NCBI GenBank assembly: GCA_963790545.1
Contig: CAWBPA010000021.1
Span: 432,001-496,000 of the forward strand
Source of the DNA: DATBJG01 sp963790545
GTDB taxonomy: Bacteria > Acidobacteriota > Vicinamibacteria > Vicinamibacterales > JAMQPK01
Length of the DNA: 64,000 nt
Direction of reading: 5' to 3'
Below are positions 43,796 to 52,500 of the stretch, piece after piece. The position numbers and the translations under genes are program-made. The notes beneath the pieces are model-generated. The model saw only the letters and a list, made by a program, of their open reading frames with translations. It made no database searches and had not been told where the DNA came from. How positions within the stretch are numbered: the first letter of the stretch is position 1; every line of letters begins with the position of its first letter.

Positions 43796-46005
43796 CGCAC
43801 CCGAAGCTCCCGCGCTTTCAGCGCGACACGGACAAGGTGAGGTTTCCAGAATCGGAACCGGAGCGGTTCGAGGCCCGCCAGCACCTCGTCGAGGCCCTCG
43901 GTGTGGGCCTTCGCCGCACGATCCAGGAGCCGCGACGCCATTTGCGGATGCTGGACGACAAAGTCACGGGACCCGAGGAACTGCCGTACTTGTGCCGCCG
44001 TTTGCCCCGGCGGGAAATGCCACAATGCCTCTTCGGCCGCCGCGCGCCTGCCGGTGTTCCCCTCACGGATCTGCCGAGAAACCAGTGTCGCGGCGGCAGT
44101 GGTCCCAATTCTCGCGAGCGCGCGCAACGCTTCACGGGCAACCTGGTCGTCTTCATGGGCGACGAGTTTTGCAACCGCCGCTTCATGACCCACGCCTCCG
44201 TAACCAAGCACTTTCACAGCCACGCGTGCCGCTCTCGCGCCGCACGATGGAAGCGCCGCTTCGAAAGCAGGGGCAAAGGCCGCTGCATGTTCGCAGAGCA
44301 GCGGGGTGAGTGCTCGGGCTCGTACCTCCTGCGCCGCATCGTCGAGCAGCGCCACGAATCCTGGCACCATGGCGCCGCCGATCGCCTTGATCACGTCCGT
44401 CGCGAGATCGTGACCCTGGGCATCGCGCTCGTGAAGCTGGATCAGCGCAAGGACGCGGCCCGGCGCGCAGCAGTCCGTAACAGACTTCACGATCGTCTCC
44501 GCCACGTCGGGTCGACGCTCGCTCAATTCGCTGGCCAGTTGCCCGAAGCTCGCAATCGACGTGGCAAAGTCCTGCCATCGTCCGGCGCGTTCGAGCGCGC
44601 CAAGCAGATCGCGGGCCTCACTGAGAAACGATTCCACGATCGTGGGGTTCGGCTCCAGGCGAACGAGCTGCCAGACGCACCGGAGACGCACCGACACCAC
44701 ATCGGTTTCGCCGATGCCATCACGAATACCCGCGACCGATGCCGCCGCATGGTCGTCTATTGAGAAGTCGAAGGCGGCGAAATCGGAAAAGTCCTTACCA
44801 GACTTCGCCTCGACTCGAATCAGCTCTCGAGCGTAGCGATCGAGACTCGACTCCTCGGCCAGTCGACCGTCGGTCGCGCCGCCAGTTTGTCTGGCACGCA
44901 CGCGGTCGTCGATGAGGGGCACCACGGCCTCGCGACGCTCCGGCGCCAGATCGAGGCGGTTGAGCGCGGTGGCCAGTACTTCCGGCGCTGCCGCTTCCAG
45001 ATCGAGCAGCAGGCACAATGAATCCGCCAGTTCCAGGTCGGGAAAATCACGCAGCACTGAGCCGTCTGGGCGATTGTCCAGCAGCCCCGGCAAGATAGTC
45101 CGCTGCAACAGGGTCTTGCGCCGTTCAGGATCCAGATCGAGGACCGCGCGGGCCAGCTTCTCGAACATGACGCGCGCAAGGCGCGGGTCGAGCGATGAGA
45201 CCAGGGTCGTCACGTCACTGAACTTTCGCTCGAGCGCAGCCTGCCGCGCGTCAGGTCCAACGGGTTCCTCGTCGGTCAGCCGCAAGAGCATCGTGGCGAC
45301 CTCGGTTGGATCCGCGACGAGCACGACGAGGTCCATCAAGGAGACGGTATCGAGCGCCTGGGATGGATCGAGACGGACCCATCCCTTGTCGGGGGGGTAG
45401 AGATAACTGACCGGGGCGTCGGGCGAGATCAGTTGTCGTCGCCTTCGCCGTTCGTGCTCCACGAGATCGCGGAGCGGTGATGACGGAGCGCCGACTTCCA
45501 GCACCTCCGGCCGAAGCGCCATGCCAGGCACGATGGTGTTCACGCCGTGCTCGGCCAGCCGGTCGGCGAACGTCGTTTTGCACTGCCCGAGATCCTCTGA
45601 TTGAACGAGGTCTGCACAGAACCGCGAAACGTCCCGCGGCGACATCGCACGATCGATCTCGAGCGTCCTCACGCGCGCCCGGGAGAGCCGGCGACTCAGT
45701 TCATGCTCAATGATGGTGCCGCCGCCGATGCGGATCTCGTCTACGATGAATTCATTAGGAGCGACGCGAAGGACGAGACGGTCGCGGTGCCCGACGAGTG
45801 CCAACGACTCGTGGCAAGCCGTGACGGCGGTCCGGCACAGCGGGCTGGTCGGCGGGTAAGTGTGGAACTGACGAACGGCCCGGGCAAGCTGCTTGAGGAA
45901 CTCCTCCACCGGCACGACGTCCACGGGCTGGAGGGATACCGGAAAGGCAATTTTGTCGGGTCGCAAGTCAGATCTGTTATTGGCCGGCAACACCAAGCCC
46001 ACCAT
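43792..46005 (-). CDS. HEAT-repeat protein with N-terminal domain shared with HD-GYP partner
   Basis: A 737-residue cytoplasmic protein. Residues 30-150 ('QFHTYPPTSPLCRTAV', 'LRVAPNEFIVDEIRIGGG', 'LSRRLSRARVRTLEIDRAMS') match in order and spacing the N-terminal domain of its HD-GYP partner. The C-terminal half is Ala/Leu-rich helical repeats of HEAT type ('DDAAQEVRARALTPLLCEHA', 'HEDDQVAREALRALARIG'). HEAT solenoids are protein scaffolds, so it may dock the HD-GYP enzyme. There is no good Shine-Dalgarno at 46005. Confidence 0.78.
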   Translation of the reverse strand: MVGLVLPANNRSDLRPDKIAFPVSLQPVDVVPVEEFLKQLARAVRQFHTYPPTSPLCRTAVTACHESLALVGHRDRLVLRVAPNEFIVDEIRIGGGTIIEHELSRRLSRARVRTLEIDRAMSPRDVSRFCADLVQSEDLGQCKTTFADRLAEHGVNTIVPGMALRPEVLEVGAPSSPLRDLVEHERRRRRQLISPDAPVSYLYPPDKGWVRLDPSQALDTVSLMDLVVLVADPTEVATMLLRLTDEEPVGPDARQAALERKFSDVTTLVSSLDPRLARVMFEKLARAVLDLDPERRKTLLQRTILPGLLDNRPDGSVLRDFPDLELADSLCLLLDLEAAAPEVLATALNRLDLAPERREAVVPLIDDRVRARQTGGATDGRLAEESSLDRYARELIRVEAKSGKDFSDFAAFDFSIDDHAAASVAGIRDGIGETDVVSVRLRCVWQLVRLEPNPTIVESFLSEARDLLGALERAGRWQDFATSIASFGQLASELSERRPDVAETIVKSVTDCCAPGRVLALIQLHERDAQGHDLATDVIKAIGGAMVPGFVALLDDAAQEVRARALTPLLCEHAAAFAPAFEAALPSCGARAARVAVKVLGYGGVGHEAAVAKLVAHEDDQVAREALRALARIGTTAAATLVSRQIREGNTGRRAAAEEALWHFPPGQTAAQVRQFLGSRDFVVQHPQMASRLLDRAAKAHTEGLDEVLAGLEPLRFRFWKPHLVRVALKARELRVR

Positions 46006-46122
46006 CCTGACGCTTCTTCAATGTGTAGCCTTCGCTAAGGCAAAATTCGGACCGTGTGTGTGCTCAATTTTGGAGCTCAGCCCGAATTGCGGCCGATGTA
46101 GGAGAAAGGACGAAGACGGGGC

Positions 46123-47397
46123 TCAGGCAAAGAGTCCGAGAGGCTCGAACCGGCCTTTCAAGACGGCTTGTGTATCCTCGTACCCAAGCCACTCCTTGAT
46201 CATTGTTGCGTAGACGCGTCTGAAGTCTGTCGTCATCTTCATGTTGCCATCGTCGAGATCGGTGAGGCTTGGATGTGGACCGTGGAAGCCGCCCTTGACA
46301 CCGCGGCCCACCACGAACATCGGCGTGGCGGTGCCATGGTCGGTGCCCAGACTTCCGTTTTCTTCGACGCGCCGCCCGAACTCGGTGAAGATCATCACTG
46401 ACACGTCTTCACCTCGTCCGAGACGGTTCATGTCCTCCATGAAGCCTCGCACGGCGTCGGCTGTGTACATGAGCAAACGACTGTGCAGGTCCGCCTGCTG
46501 CACGTGGGTGTCGAACGAATTGCCCTGATAGGTGACGTAGTAGAGACGTGTCGGCATGCCGGCCGCAACGAGCGCCGCCACGCGCTGAAGGTTGCCCCCA
46601 ATCCCACCACCCGTGCCGTAGTCCACCGGGGTGCGGTAGGTTGCCGATGCGCGCGCAACAAAATCTGAGCTCTCGGTCGCGTTTCGAGCTGTCAAGGACA
46701 GAAACTCGAGCGCCGGATTCGACGTCGCCCGTGGCTGGCTGAGCTCGGCAAGCGCGCGCTTCTCGACGTCCGTTCCCTCTCGCCGAAATCGTGCAGGGTC
46801 GTCGAATACCAAGGGCGAGTGCTCGCGGCTTCGCACCGCGAGCGATTGGGAATTGCCAAGATTCACAATCAGATTGCGAGTAGAAGCGTCGTAGGTGTTG
46901 TCCGCCAGACGTCCCAACCACCCGAGCGGTTCGCCGCCGTTCGGAACGCCCGTGTGCCAGTAGCCCATGGAGGAAAAGTGCGACAGGCTGGGATGCTCGT
47001 AGCCGCACCCGTGCACGACCGCGAGCAGCCCATCCTTGTATAGTCGCTCGAACCCGACCATCGACGGATGAAATCCGAACCCATCGGCCACCTTGATGAC
47101 CTGGCGATCCTGAATGGCCAGCTTCGGCCTCGCCCGATAGTACGCCTGGTCACGGTAGGGGACGACGGTGTTCAAGCCGTCATTGCCGCCCGACAACTCG
47201 AGGACAACGAGAATCCGGTTAGGGTGCTTTTCAACACTCGTGCCCTGCAGGGCCTGGGCCGCAAGGGCCGCCGACGTACGGTTCAGAACGAGCGGCAACC
47301 CGGCGCCGACGCCAATGCCGTAGAGGCCCCGAACCAGGAAATCCCGGCGGGAACATTCGCACCCCCGGTGGGAATACCGCGAGTCTGTCAGGGCCAT
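46123..47397 (-). CDS. DUF1501 Tat-exported protein
   Basis: A 424-residue protein with a twin-arginine signal ('SRRDFLVRG', residues 16-24) and DUF1501 signatures 'LVVLELSGGNDGLNTVVPY', 'LPLGWLGRL'-like 'EPLGWLGRLAD', 'GNSFDTHVQQADLH' and 'TEFGRRVEENGSLGTDHG'. The fold is of the alkaline-phosphatase/sulfatase superfamily and has metal-ligand-like Asp/His residues; no activity has been shown to my knowledge. It follows the DUF1800 gene in the same direction, the usual pairing in Planctomycetota and Acidobacteriota. Confidence 0.93.
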   Translation of the reverse strand: MALTDSRYSHRGCECSRRDFLVRGLYGIGVGAGLPLVLNRTSAALAAQALQGTSVEKHPNRILVVLELSGGNDGLNTVVPYRDQAYYRARPKLAIQDRQVIKVADGFGFHPSMVGFERLYKDGLLAVVHGCGYEHPSLSHFSSMGYWHTGVPNGGEPLGWLGRLADNTYDASTRNLIVNLGNSQSLAVRSREHSPLVFDDPARFRREGTDVEKRALAELSQPRATSNPALEFLSLTARNATESSDFVARASATYRTPVDYGTGGGIGGNLQRVAALVAAGMPTRLYYVTYQGNSFDTHVQQADLHSRLLMYTADAVRGFMEDMNRLGRGEDVSVMIFTEFGRRVEENGSLGTDHGTATPMFVVGRGVKGGFHGPHPSLTDLDDGNMKMTTDFRRVYATMIKEWLGYEDTQAVLKGRFEPLGLFA

Positions 47398-47408
47398 TTC
47401 GTCACCTC

Positions 47409-47430
47409 CGCGGGGGCTAAAGCCCCCGCG
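47409..47430. repeat. REP-like hairpin
   Basis: Arms CGCGGGGGCT and AGCCCCCGCG with a two-base centre, followed by 'CTACG' (GTAGC flank on the other strand). It lies between the DUF1800 and DUF1501 genes. Confidence 0.7.
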
Positions 47431-47464
47431 CTACGTCCTTCCTGCAATTCTGCAATTCCCCGGG

Positions 47465-49333
47465 TCACCCCAGCTGATATTCCGGTGTGCTCAATACGAG
47501 ATAGAGCAGCTCCCGAAGCGACTCTTCCAGTCTCTCGCCGGCGCGAAGGCCGGACGCCCCGAGCCGAACACGCAGGAAGTCGGCAAGGACCGCTCGGTCC
47601 TTGTCGGCAAGCGTCACGCGCAGGAATCGTTTGGCCAGTGCATCGACGGCATCCTCCACGGTATCGACGCCCGCAGTCATCACGATTGCCGTCAGTTGGA
47701 TCTCGGTCGCTCGTCTGGGGATCAACTTCGTTCGCTTGAAGGCCAGGAGGTTGCCTGCGTATCCACCGTAGCGCGTGTTGTAGTCCTCGTCGCGATCGAC
47801 CATCTTGTTCGACTCGGCATCGCCTTCTCGAGTGGCTTCGGTAATGTTCATACCTTGAGCCAGCCGCTCCCCGACGCGCATGTCGGTTGCCGACATCGCC
47901 CGGTCTGGCGGGCGGAAGCCCTTGACGTCCGGAAACAACACGTCACGGAAAAGGTTTCCGCGCTGCAGAAGCGTCGACGGGGTAATCCACGTTCGACCGC
48001 CGGCCCATCCTGCCACGTTCGGCGGCTCTAATAGTGTCTGCCCCAGGCTGCCCGTCATGCGACCGAAGTCGGGAATGGTGGGCACCTCGTGCAAGCCCAT
48101 TTTCCTGTACGTCGAGACCACGAGGTGCACCGGGCTCTTGATTTGGGTCGCAACGGAAGCAGGGCTGTAGAAATCTTTGGAGAGAAACATCCGCGCGAGC
48201 AAAGGCTTCAGCTGGTACCCGCTGTCCCTGAACGTGCGCCCCAGTTCCACTGTGAGGGTACGACCAACATCCTCCCGCACGAAGTATCGATACAACTTGC
48301 CAGCCACGAACTCGCTGGTGACCGGCTGGTCGAGGATGAGATCGATAATGTCCTCGCCGTTGAAAACGCCCGTTCGGTTGAGGAAGGTTTTGCTGCCGAA
48401 GTCGTGCTGGTCGCGATCGAACTTGAACTCCAGCACGTCGTTGGTCCAGCCGGTGAAGGCACGGGCGGCCTCGCGGACATCACGCTCCGAGTAATTGCCC
48501 ACACCCATCGTGAACAGTTCGAGCAGTTCTCGGCCGAAGTTCTCGTTGGGGTGGTTCTTGACGTTCTCACCGTTGTCCAGATAGACGAGCATCGCGGGAT
48601 CTTTCAGAATCCCGGTGAGCAGATCCCGGAGGCCCCCCGACGCGTGCTCGCGGAACATCCGGTTCTGCCGAAACATCATCCGGTAGTCCCGCACCTTGTT
48701 CTGACCGGTGGCAAAGTGCCCGTGCCAGAAGAGTGTCAGCTTCTCCTCGAGCGGCCGCCGTGTCGTGAGCATGCGGTTCGCCCACCAGAGACCCAGCCGC
48801 TGCGTCTCGATGTTGTTGGCTGTCAGACTGTAGAAAAACTTGTCGACAACCGGTTGGAGCCGCCGCGGCGACCCTTCCGGCAGCAGTTTCTCACCGAGCC
48901 CTTCGCCGCGCTCGCGCGCGAGCCGCACGGCCTCGGCTCGGCTCGGCGGAAACGGGTCCATTCCGGGGTCCCAGATCCCTGATTCCTCGAACGGCGGCTG
49001 GTGACGATCGTCGATGGATTCGTACTGCACGAGTTCGTCGACCGCTTGCCTGGGACTCATCGCGGCAACGCGTGCAATCTCCTCTGGGGTCGCGCCGAAA
49101 CCGGCGCGTTCCAGGAGATGCGCGGCGCGGTGAGAAGTCCAGTCAGCAGGCGCGATCGGCGAGAGGTCGTCCACCCACGACGCCGGTCCGACACCCAAGG
49201 CCTCGTTTGCGCTCGGAGTAGGCGTTTGGGTGGTGAGCACGCGGGCCGCGAAAGGTCCAGCGATGATGCCAAGCAGAAGGAGGCAAGCGGCCGGCAGGCC
49301 GATGAAGCGCGGGCGGAGTGATCGGTCAACCAT
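47465..49333 (-). CDS. DUF1800 exported protein
   Basis: A 622-residue protein with an N-terminal signal/anchor (about residues 10-30), then the DUF1800 body: 'AAHLLERAGFGATPEEIARV', 'EKLTLFWHGHFATGQNKV', 'PNENFGRELLELFTMGVGNY', 'EAARAFTGWT' and 'EPPNVAGWAGGRTWITPSTL'. It is the partner of the downstream DUF1501 gene. The family is secreted and uncharacterised. ATG 49333 has GAGGA six bases upstream; ATG 49339 abuts the box and is less likely. A TATAAT lies at 49354-49359. Confidence 0.93.
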   Translation of the reverse strand: MVDRSLRPRFIGLPAACLLLLGIIAGPFAARVLTTQTPTPSANEALGVGPASWVDDLSPIAPADWTSHRAAHLLERAGFGATPEEIARVAAMSPRQAVDELVQYESIDDRHQPPFEESGIWDPGMDPFPPSRAEAVRLARERGEGLGEKLLPEGSPRRLQPVVDKFFYSLTANNIETQRLGLWWANRMLTTRRPLEEKLTLFWHGHFATGQNKVRDYRMMFRQNRMFREHASGGLRDLLTGILKDPAMLVYLDNGENVKNHPNENFGRELLELFTMGVGNYSERDVREAARAFTGWTNDVLEFKFDRDQHDFGSKTFLNRTGVFNGEDIIDLILDQPVTSEFVAGKLYRYFVREDVGRTLTVELGRTFRDSGYQLKPLLARMFLSKDFYSPASVATQIKSPVHLVVSTYRKMGLHEVPTIPDFGRMTGSLGQTLLEPPNVAGWAGGRTWITPSTLLQRGNLFRDVLFPDVKGFRPPDRAMSATDMRVGERLAQGMNITEATREGDAESNKMVDRDEDYNTRYGGYAGNLLAFKRTKLIPRRATEIQLTAIVMTAGVDTVEDAVDALAKRFLRVTLADKDRAVLADFLRVRLGASGLRAGERLEESLRELLYLVLSTPEYQLG

Positions 49334-49353
49334 GATCATCCTCGCAGTCGCCG

Positions 49354-49359
49354 ATTATA
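49354..49359 (-). promoter_or_regulatory. -10 box TATAAT for the DUF1800 gene
   Basis: TATAAT on the minus strand 20 bases before ATG 49333, with TTGGTG 16 bases upstream as a weak -35. Confidence 0.5.
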
Positions 49360-49382
49360 CGCTCCGAGATGCCGCCACCAAC

Positions 49383-49401
49383 CCCACGATTTATTCGTGG
49401 G
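49383..49401. repeat. REP-like hairpin
   Basis: Arms CCCACGA and TCGTGGG around TTTAT, followed by 'TTACGACC'. It overlaps the region upstream of the DUF1800 promoter. Same general design as the other hairpins in the window. Confidence 0.5.
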
Positions 49402-49482
49402 TTACGACCGGAAGTCTCCGCTCGATCTTGTTCCTTGACGCGTCTTTTCCAAATTGTTGATCGACCGTCAGGGGAAGGGCGC

Positions 49483-50548
49483 CTACGACCGAACGCGGGC
49501 GAGCGTCGTGCCTTCGAGCTCCAGGACGAAGTCCGCGCCGAACGCCATGGAGGGCGTGTATGCACCCGGTGCGAGACGGCCTTCTATGACTTTCAGTGTC
49601 GCTGTGACGCCCGATTCGGCGGTCAGGGTATAGCCTTCGCGCGTACGCAGGCGCAAACCAACCCTGCGTCCCGAGTCATCCCAGGCTTCGCCGTAAAGAT
49701 AGACCTCGTCGCGTGCGCGCTGCTCGTCGGTCGGGCCCTTCACGCGCCTCGCAATTTGTGCCCTTATGAATGCTCGCACCGGCGCCAGCCTCAGGAGCCA
49801 GCGGATGAACCCGGGAGTCTTCATTTTCCCGATCTGTGTTTCCGGCACGCCGACGAAGACTTCGATGTTCGGAATCCCGGTGGAGTAGTACGCGGTGGCG
49901 ACGTCGCCCCAGGGAATGGTGACCGCGGTGGCCGAGAGACTCTCGGTAAACGGGATGGTTTCAACCTTGTACACAGGCGGGACCTTGACGATCCTGCCGT
50001 CCACTGCGAATCCTCCCGCCCTCGGACATGCCTTCGAGCATAGTCTTGGCGGTGCCGGGACTGAGTTTGCCGTAACGCGATTTGAAGGCGAGCTTGAGAT
50101 GCGTGGCCGACGCATGCTCGCGTTTCAGCATGGCCGCGAGACAATCTGTGGGCACGACGTCAAAGCCGACTCCAGGAATGGCGACAATGCCGGCGTCCCT
50201 GATTTCCTGACTGCGCGAGTGGATGTCTTCGAACACCGCGATTTCTCCGGTGATGTCGAGATAGTGCGTCCCGGCGCGCAGACACGCGGCAAGCATCGGC
50301 CTACTGGTGGCGGAGAACGGACCCGCGCAGTGCAACACCGCCGCGACGCCTTCAAGGTTCGTAGCGGCAACCGCCGTGTCGGCGAGATCGAAAACGCGCG
50401 ATTCAAAGCCCAGTTCGTGCGCGAGCGGCTGGATGTGTTCGATGTGGCGGCCGGCCAGAACGGGTCTGAGATTGCGATCTTTCGCAAGGCGCGCGGCGAG
50501 CCTGCCGGTGAAGCCGTTGGCCCCGTAGATCATCCACTTTCCACTCAT
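49483..50548 (-). pseudogene. Saccharopine dehydrogenase-like / trans-acting enoyl reductase, frameshifted
   Basis: The 5' frame starts 'GKWMIYGANGFTGRLAARLA', an NAD(P)-binding fold, and carries 'VLHCAGPFSATSRPMLAACL' and 'HYLDITGEIAVFE' typical of the saccharopine dehydrogenase-like trans-acting enoyl reductases. Near 50011-50020 the frame shifts; the second frame continues 'AVDGRIVKVPPVYKVETIPF' to the C-terminal domain. A single surplus base in the GGGCGGGAGG run explains it, and both halves are well preserved, so it is either a recent pseudogene or an assembly error. Confidence 0.8.
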
Positions 50549-50600
50549 GCATCCCTCACAGGAGAAGCGACCACGAGCAGATTCTGTCCTGCCTACGGGC

Positions 50601-50632
50601 TTTCACTCCGAAACGTTCTTTTCACAATGAAA
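50601..50632. promoter_or_regulatory. Paired palindromes, candidate upstream activating sites
   Basis: TTTCACTCCGAAA (50601-50613) and TTTCACAATGAAA (50620-50632), centres 19 bp apart. They match the pair at 54126-54161 and lie 156 and 175 bp upstream of the start predicted for the sigma-54 promoter at 50756. Confidence 0.5.
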
Positions 50633-50755
50633 CATCGGCGGCCGACCTCAGCCATATCAATTCGCTGCGGGTCCGGATTGTCGCGGATCACTTCACGAAA
50701 TGCCAAGGCCTAACAACTGGCACATTGAAAGTGGGAGCGCGCTAACTTTTTTCAA

Positions 50756-50771
50756 CGGCGCGCGTCTTGCT
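50756..50771 (+). promoter_or_regulatory. Sigma-54 promoter candidate (cytochrome gene)
   Basis: CGGCGCGCGTCTTGCT: GG and GC separated by ten bases, with the TTGCT -12 box exact. It matches ten of the twelve specified consensus positions. Predicted start near 50782 leaves a 58-base leader that contains GGAGG before ATG 50840. Confidence 0.55.
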
Positions 50772-50839
50772 GGATACGCCATGCGAACTCTGACTGTCTT
50801 GCTGAGCCTTCGGCACGATCCACCTCATCGGAGGATGAC

Positions 50840-52081
50840 ATGGTAATCCACGAAAAGCACACCTCAGCTGCGGCGCGGCTACCATCTAATACTGGTATTG
50901 CAACGTTGGTCTTCGTCACTCTTACAGCCGTAGCACTCGGCGGATGCGGAACCACGAAAACTCCGGAGGGCACACAGCCGACTGCAGCGGCGGCTCCGCC
51001 GGTGACGGAGCAGGATTCACCCGCCCTCCTCGCAGAAGGCCAGAAGATCTTCCGCTTTGATACCTTTGGTGACGAGCAGCTCTGGACCGATACGCTCCGC
51101 CTCCATGAGGTCGTCGAGAAGAACGTGGACCCGACGACGGCACTCAAGGTTGGACTCAAAGTGGACGCAGACGTGCTGCCCCCGGGGATCCTCGAGAAGG
51201 TGGATCTCAAGAGCCCGGCGACGACGGTGGCGCTGCTCAAGATGAACGCCGTCGTGGGCATCCAGGCCGCCGTGGACTCGAACAATCACATCACGCGGCT
51301 TGGCATCACCTGCGCGCTCTGTCACTCCACCGTGGATAACTCAGTCCTGCCCGGCATCGGCCATCGCAAAGATGGCTGGCCGAACCGCGATCTGAATGTC
51401 GGGGCCATCATTGCCTTGTCTCCAGTACTGTCTGCCGACAAGAAAGCGGTCTACCAGTCGTGGGGTCCCGGCAAATACGACCCGCGCTACAACCAGGACG
51501 GGAGAAACACGCCGCTCGTCCTCCCACCCGCGTACGGCCTAGCCCAGGTCACGAACGAAACGTACACGGCGGAGGGGCCGATTTCCTATTGGAATGCCTA
51601 TGTGGCTGTCACCCAAATGGGCGGGCAAGGCAATTTCTCCGACCCACGGCTTGGGATTGACGTCAAGCATTCGCCGGACATGGTCAGTCCCAAACTCCCG
51701 GCGCTGCGCGCCTACCAGCACAGCCTGCTTGCGCCTCCACCTCCGACCGGAAGTTTCGATATCGCTGGCGCCGAACGTGGGCGCGCAGTGTTTGACCGGA
51801 CGTGTGCCAGCTGTCACGTTGGCGGGGCCGGCACAGATAACAACAGCGGGACATTGCACCCGCCGGCAGACACCGGCGTCGACGGGGCGTACGCGGCGCG
51901 CACGGCAACCAGGGCATATCGCACCACCCCTCTGCGTGCGCTCTGGCAGCACCCGCCGTACTTCCACGACGGGAGCGCTGCGACGCTCGCGGACGTCGTG
52001 GCGCATTACAACCGAGTGCGCACGCTCGGTCTCAGCGCGGAGCAGCAGCGCGATCTCGTCGAGTATCTGAAGTCGTTCTAA
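50840..52081 (+). CDS. Diheme c-type cytochrome lipoprotein
   Basis: A 413-residue lipoprotein (lipobox before Cys36, 'VALGGC') with two c-haem motifs: CALCH (158-162) and CASCH (322-326). The C-terminal 'PYFHDGSAATLADVVAHYN' is the segment found in cytochrome c peroxidase/MauG/RoxA-like diheme proteins, where a Tyr or His near here helps tune the second haem. It is probably a periplasmic redox enzyme or electron carrier. GGAGG precedes the ATG. It has its own sigma-54-type promoter and paired palindromes upstream. Confidence 0.85.
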   Translation: MVIHEKHTSAAARLPSNTGIATLVFVTLTAVALGGCGTTKTPEGTQPTAAAAPPVTEQDSPALLAEGQKIFRFDTFGDEQLWTDTLRLHEVVEKNVDPTTALKVGLKVDADVLPPGILEKVDLKSPATTVALLKMNAVVGIQAAVDSNNHITRLGITCALCHSTVDNSVLPGIGHRKDGWPNRDLNVGAIIALSPVLSADKKAVYQSWGPGKYDPRYNQDGRNTPLVLPPAYGLAQVTNETYTAEGPISYWNAYVAVTQMGGQGNFSDPRLGIDVKHSPDMVSPKLPALRAYQHSLLAPPPPTGSFDIAGAERGRAVFDRTCASCHVGGAGTDNNSGTLHPPADTGVDGAYAARTATRAYRTTPLRALWQHPPYFHDGSAATLADVVAHYNRVRTLGLSAEQQRDLVEYLKSF

Positions 52082-52093
52082 TCGTAAGCGTCT

Positions 52094-52131
52094 GGGCCGC
52101 TTCCAACGTTCGACAACAGTCGAAGCGGCCC
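52094..52131. terminator. Bidirectional terminator
   Basis: Arms GGGCCGCTTC (52094-52103) and GAAGCGGCCC (52122-52131) with an 18-nt loop, between convergent genes ending at 52081 (+) and 52168 (-). Confidence 0.7.
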
Positions 52132-52167
52132 CATTTCATCTCCTGCGAAAGGCGACCTCGAGATAGC

Positions 52168-52479
52168 CTACGATCCTTCTTGCTGGGGCCGGGAATACGC
52201 GTCGCGATGAAAGGGGCACACCTCTCCCTCGTATCTCTTGCAGAACCCCACAATGAGGCCCCCTGCGACGAGATTCACAGTCTGGACACCAACAAACACC
52301 GCGTCTCCAATCATCGTCGCATGAATCAAGAAAAGTAATGCTGCTGAGCACCAAAGAGAGAACGCAACGATGCTCAGGCCAGCGGTGCACCGTTCCTTGA
52401 TGAGATGAACAATCTGCGGAATGTAACCCACGATCACCAAGCCTGTTCCCATGAAACCGAGGATTTGGGAGGTAGTCAT
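52168..52479 (-). CDS. SemiSWEET/PQ-loop membrane protein
   Basis: A 103-residue protein with three transmembrane helices and the PQ-loop 'VGYIPQIVHLIKER' in the first. This is the SemiSWEET size and layout; such proteins dimerise to carry sugars or related small molecules. The last 20 residues are a polar tail. It sits in line behind the ferredoxin-reductase gene on the minus strand with a 21-base gap, so it may belong to that operon. Confidence 0.85.
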   Translation of the reverse strand: MTTSQILGFMGTGLVIVGYIPQIVHLIKERCTAGLSIVAFSLWCSAALLFLIHATMIGDAVFVGVQTVNLVAGGLIVGFCKRYEGEVCPFHRDAYSRPQQEGS

Positions 52480-52500
52480 CTCACCTTCTCGGACGTGTGT

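Noticed and set aside
50718..50733. TGGCAC as the sigma-54 promoter of the cytochrome gene
   Set aside because: The -24 half is perfect, but at the -12 position it reads AAGTG; the match at 50756 is far better.
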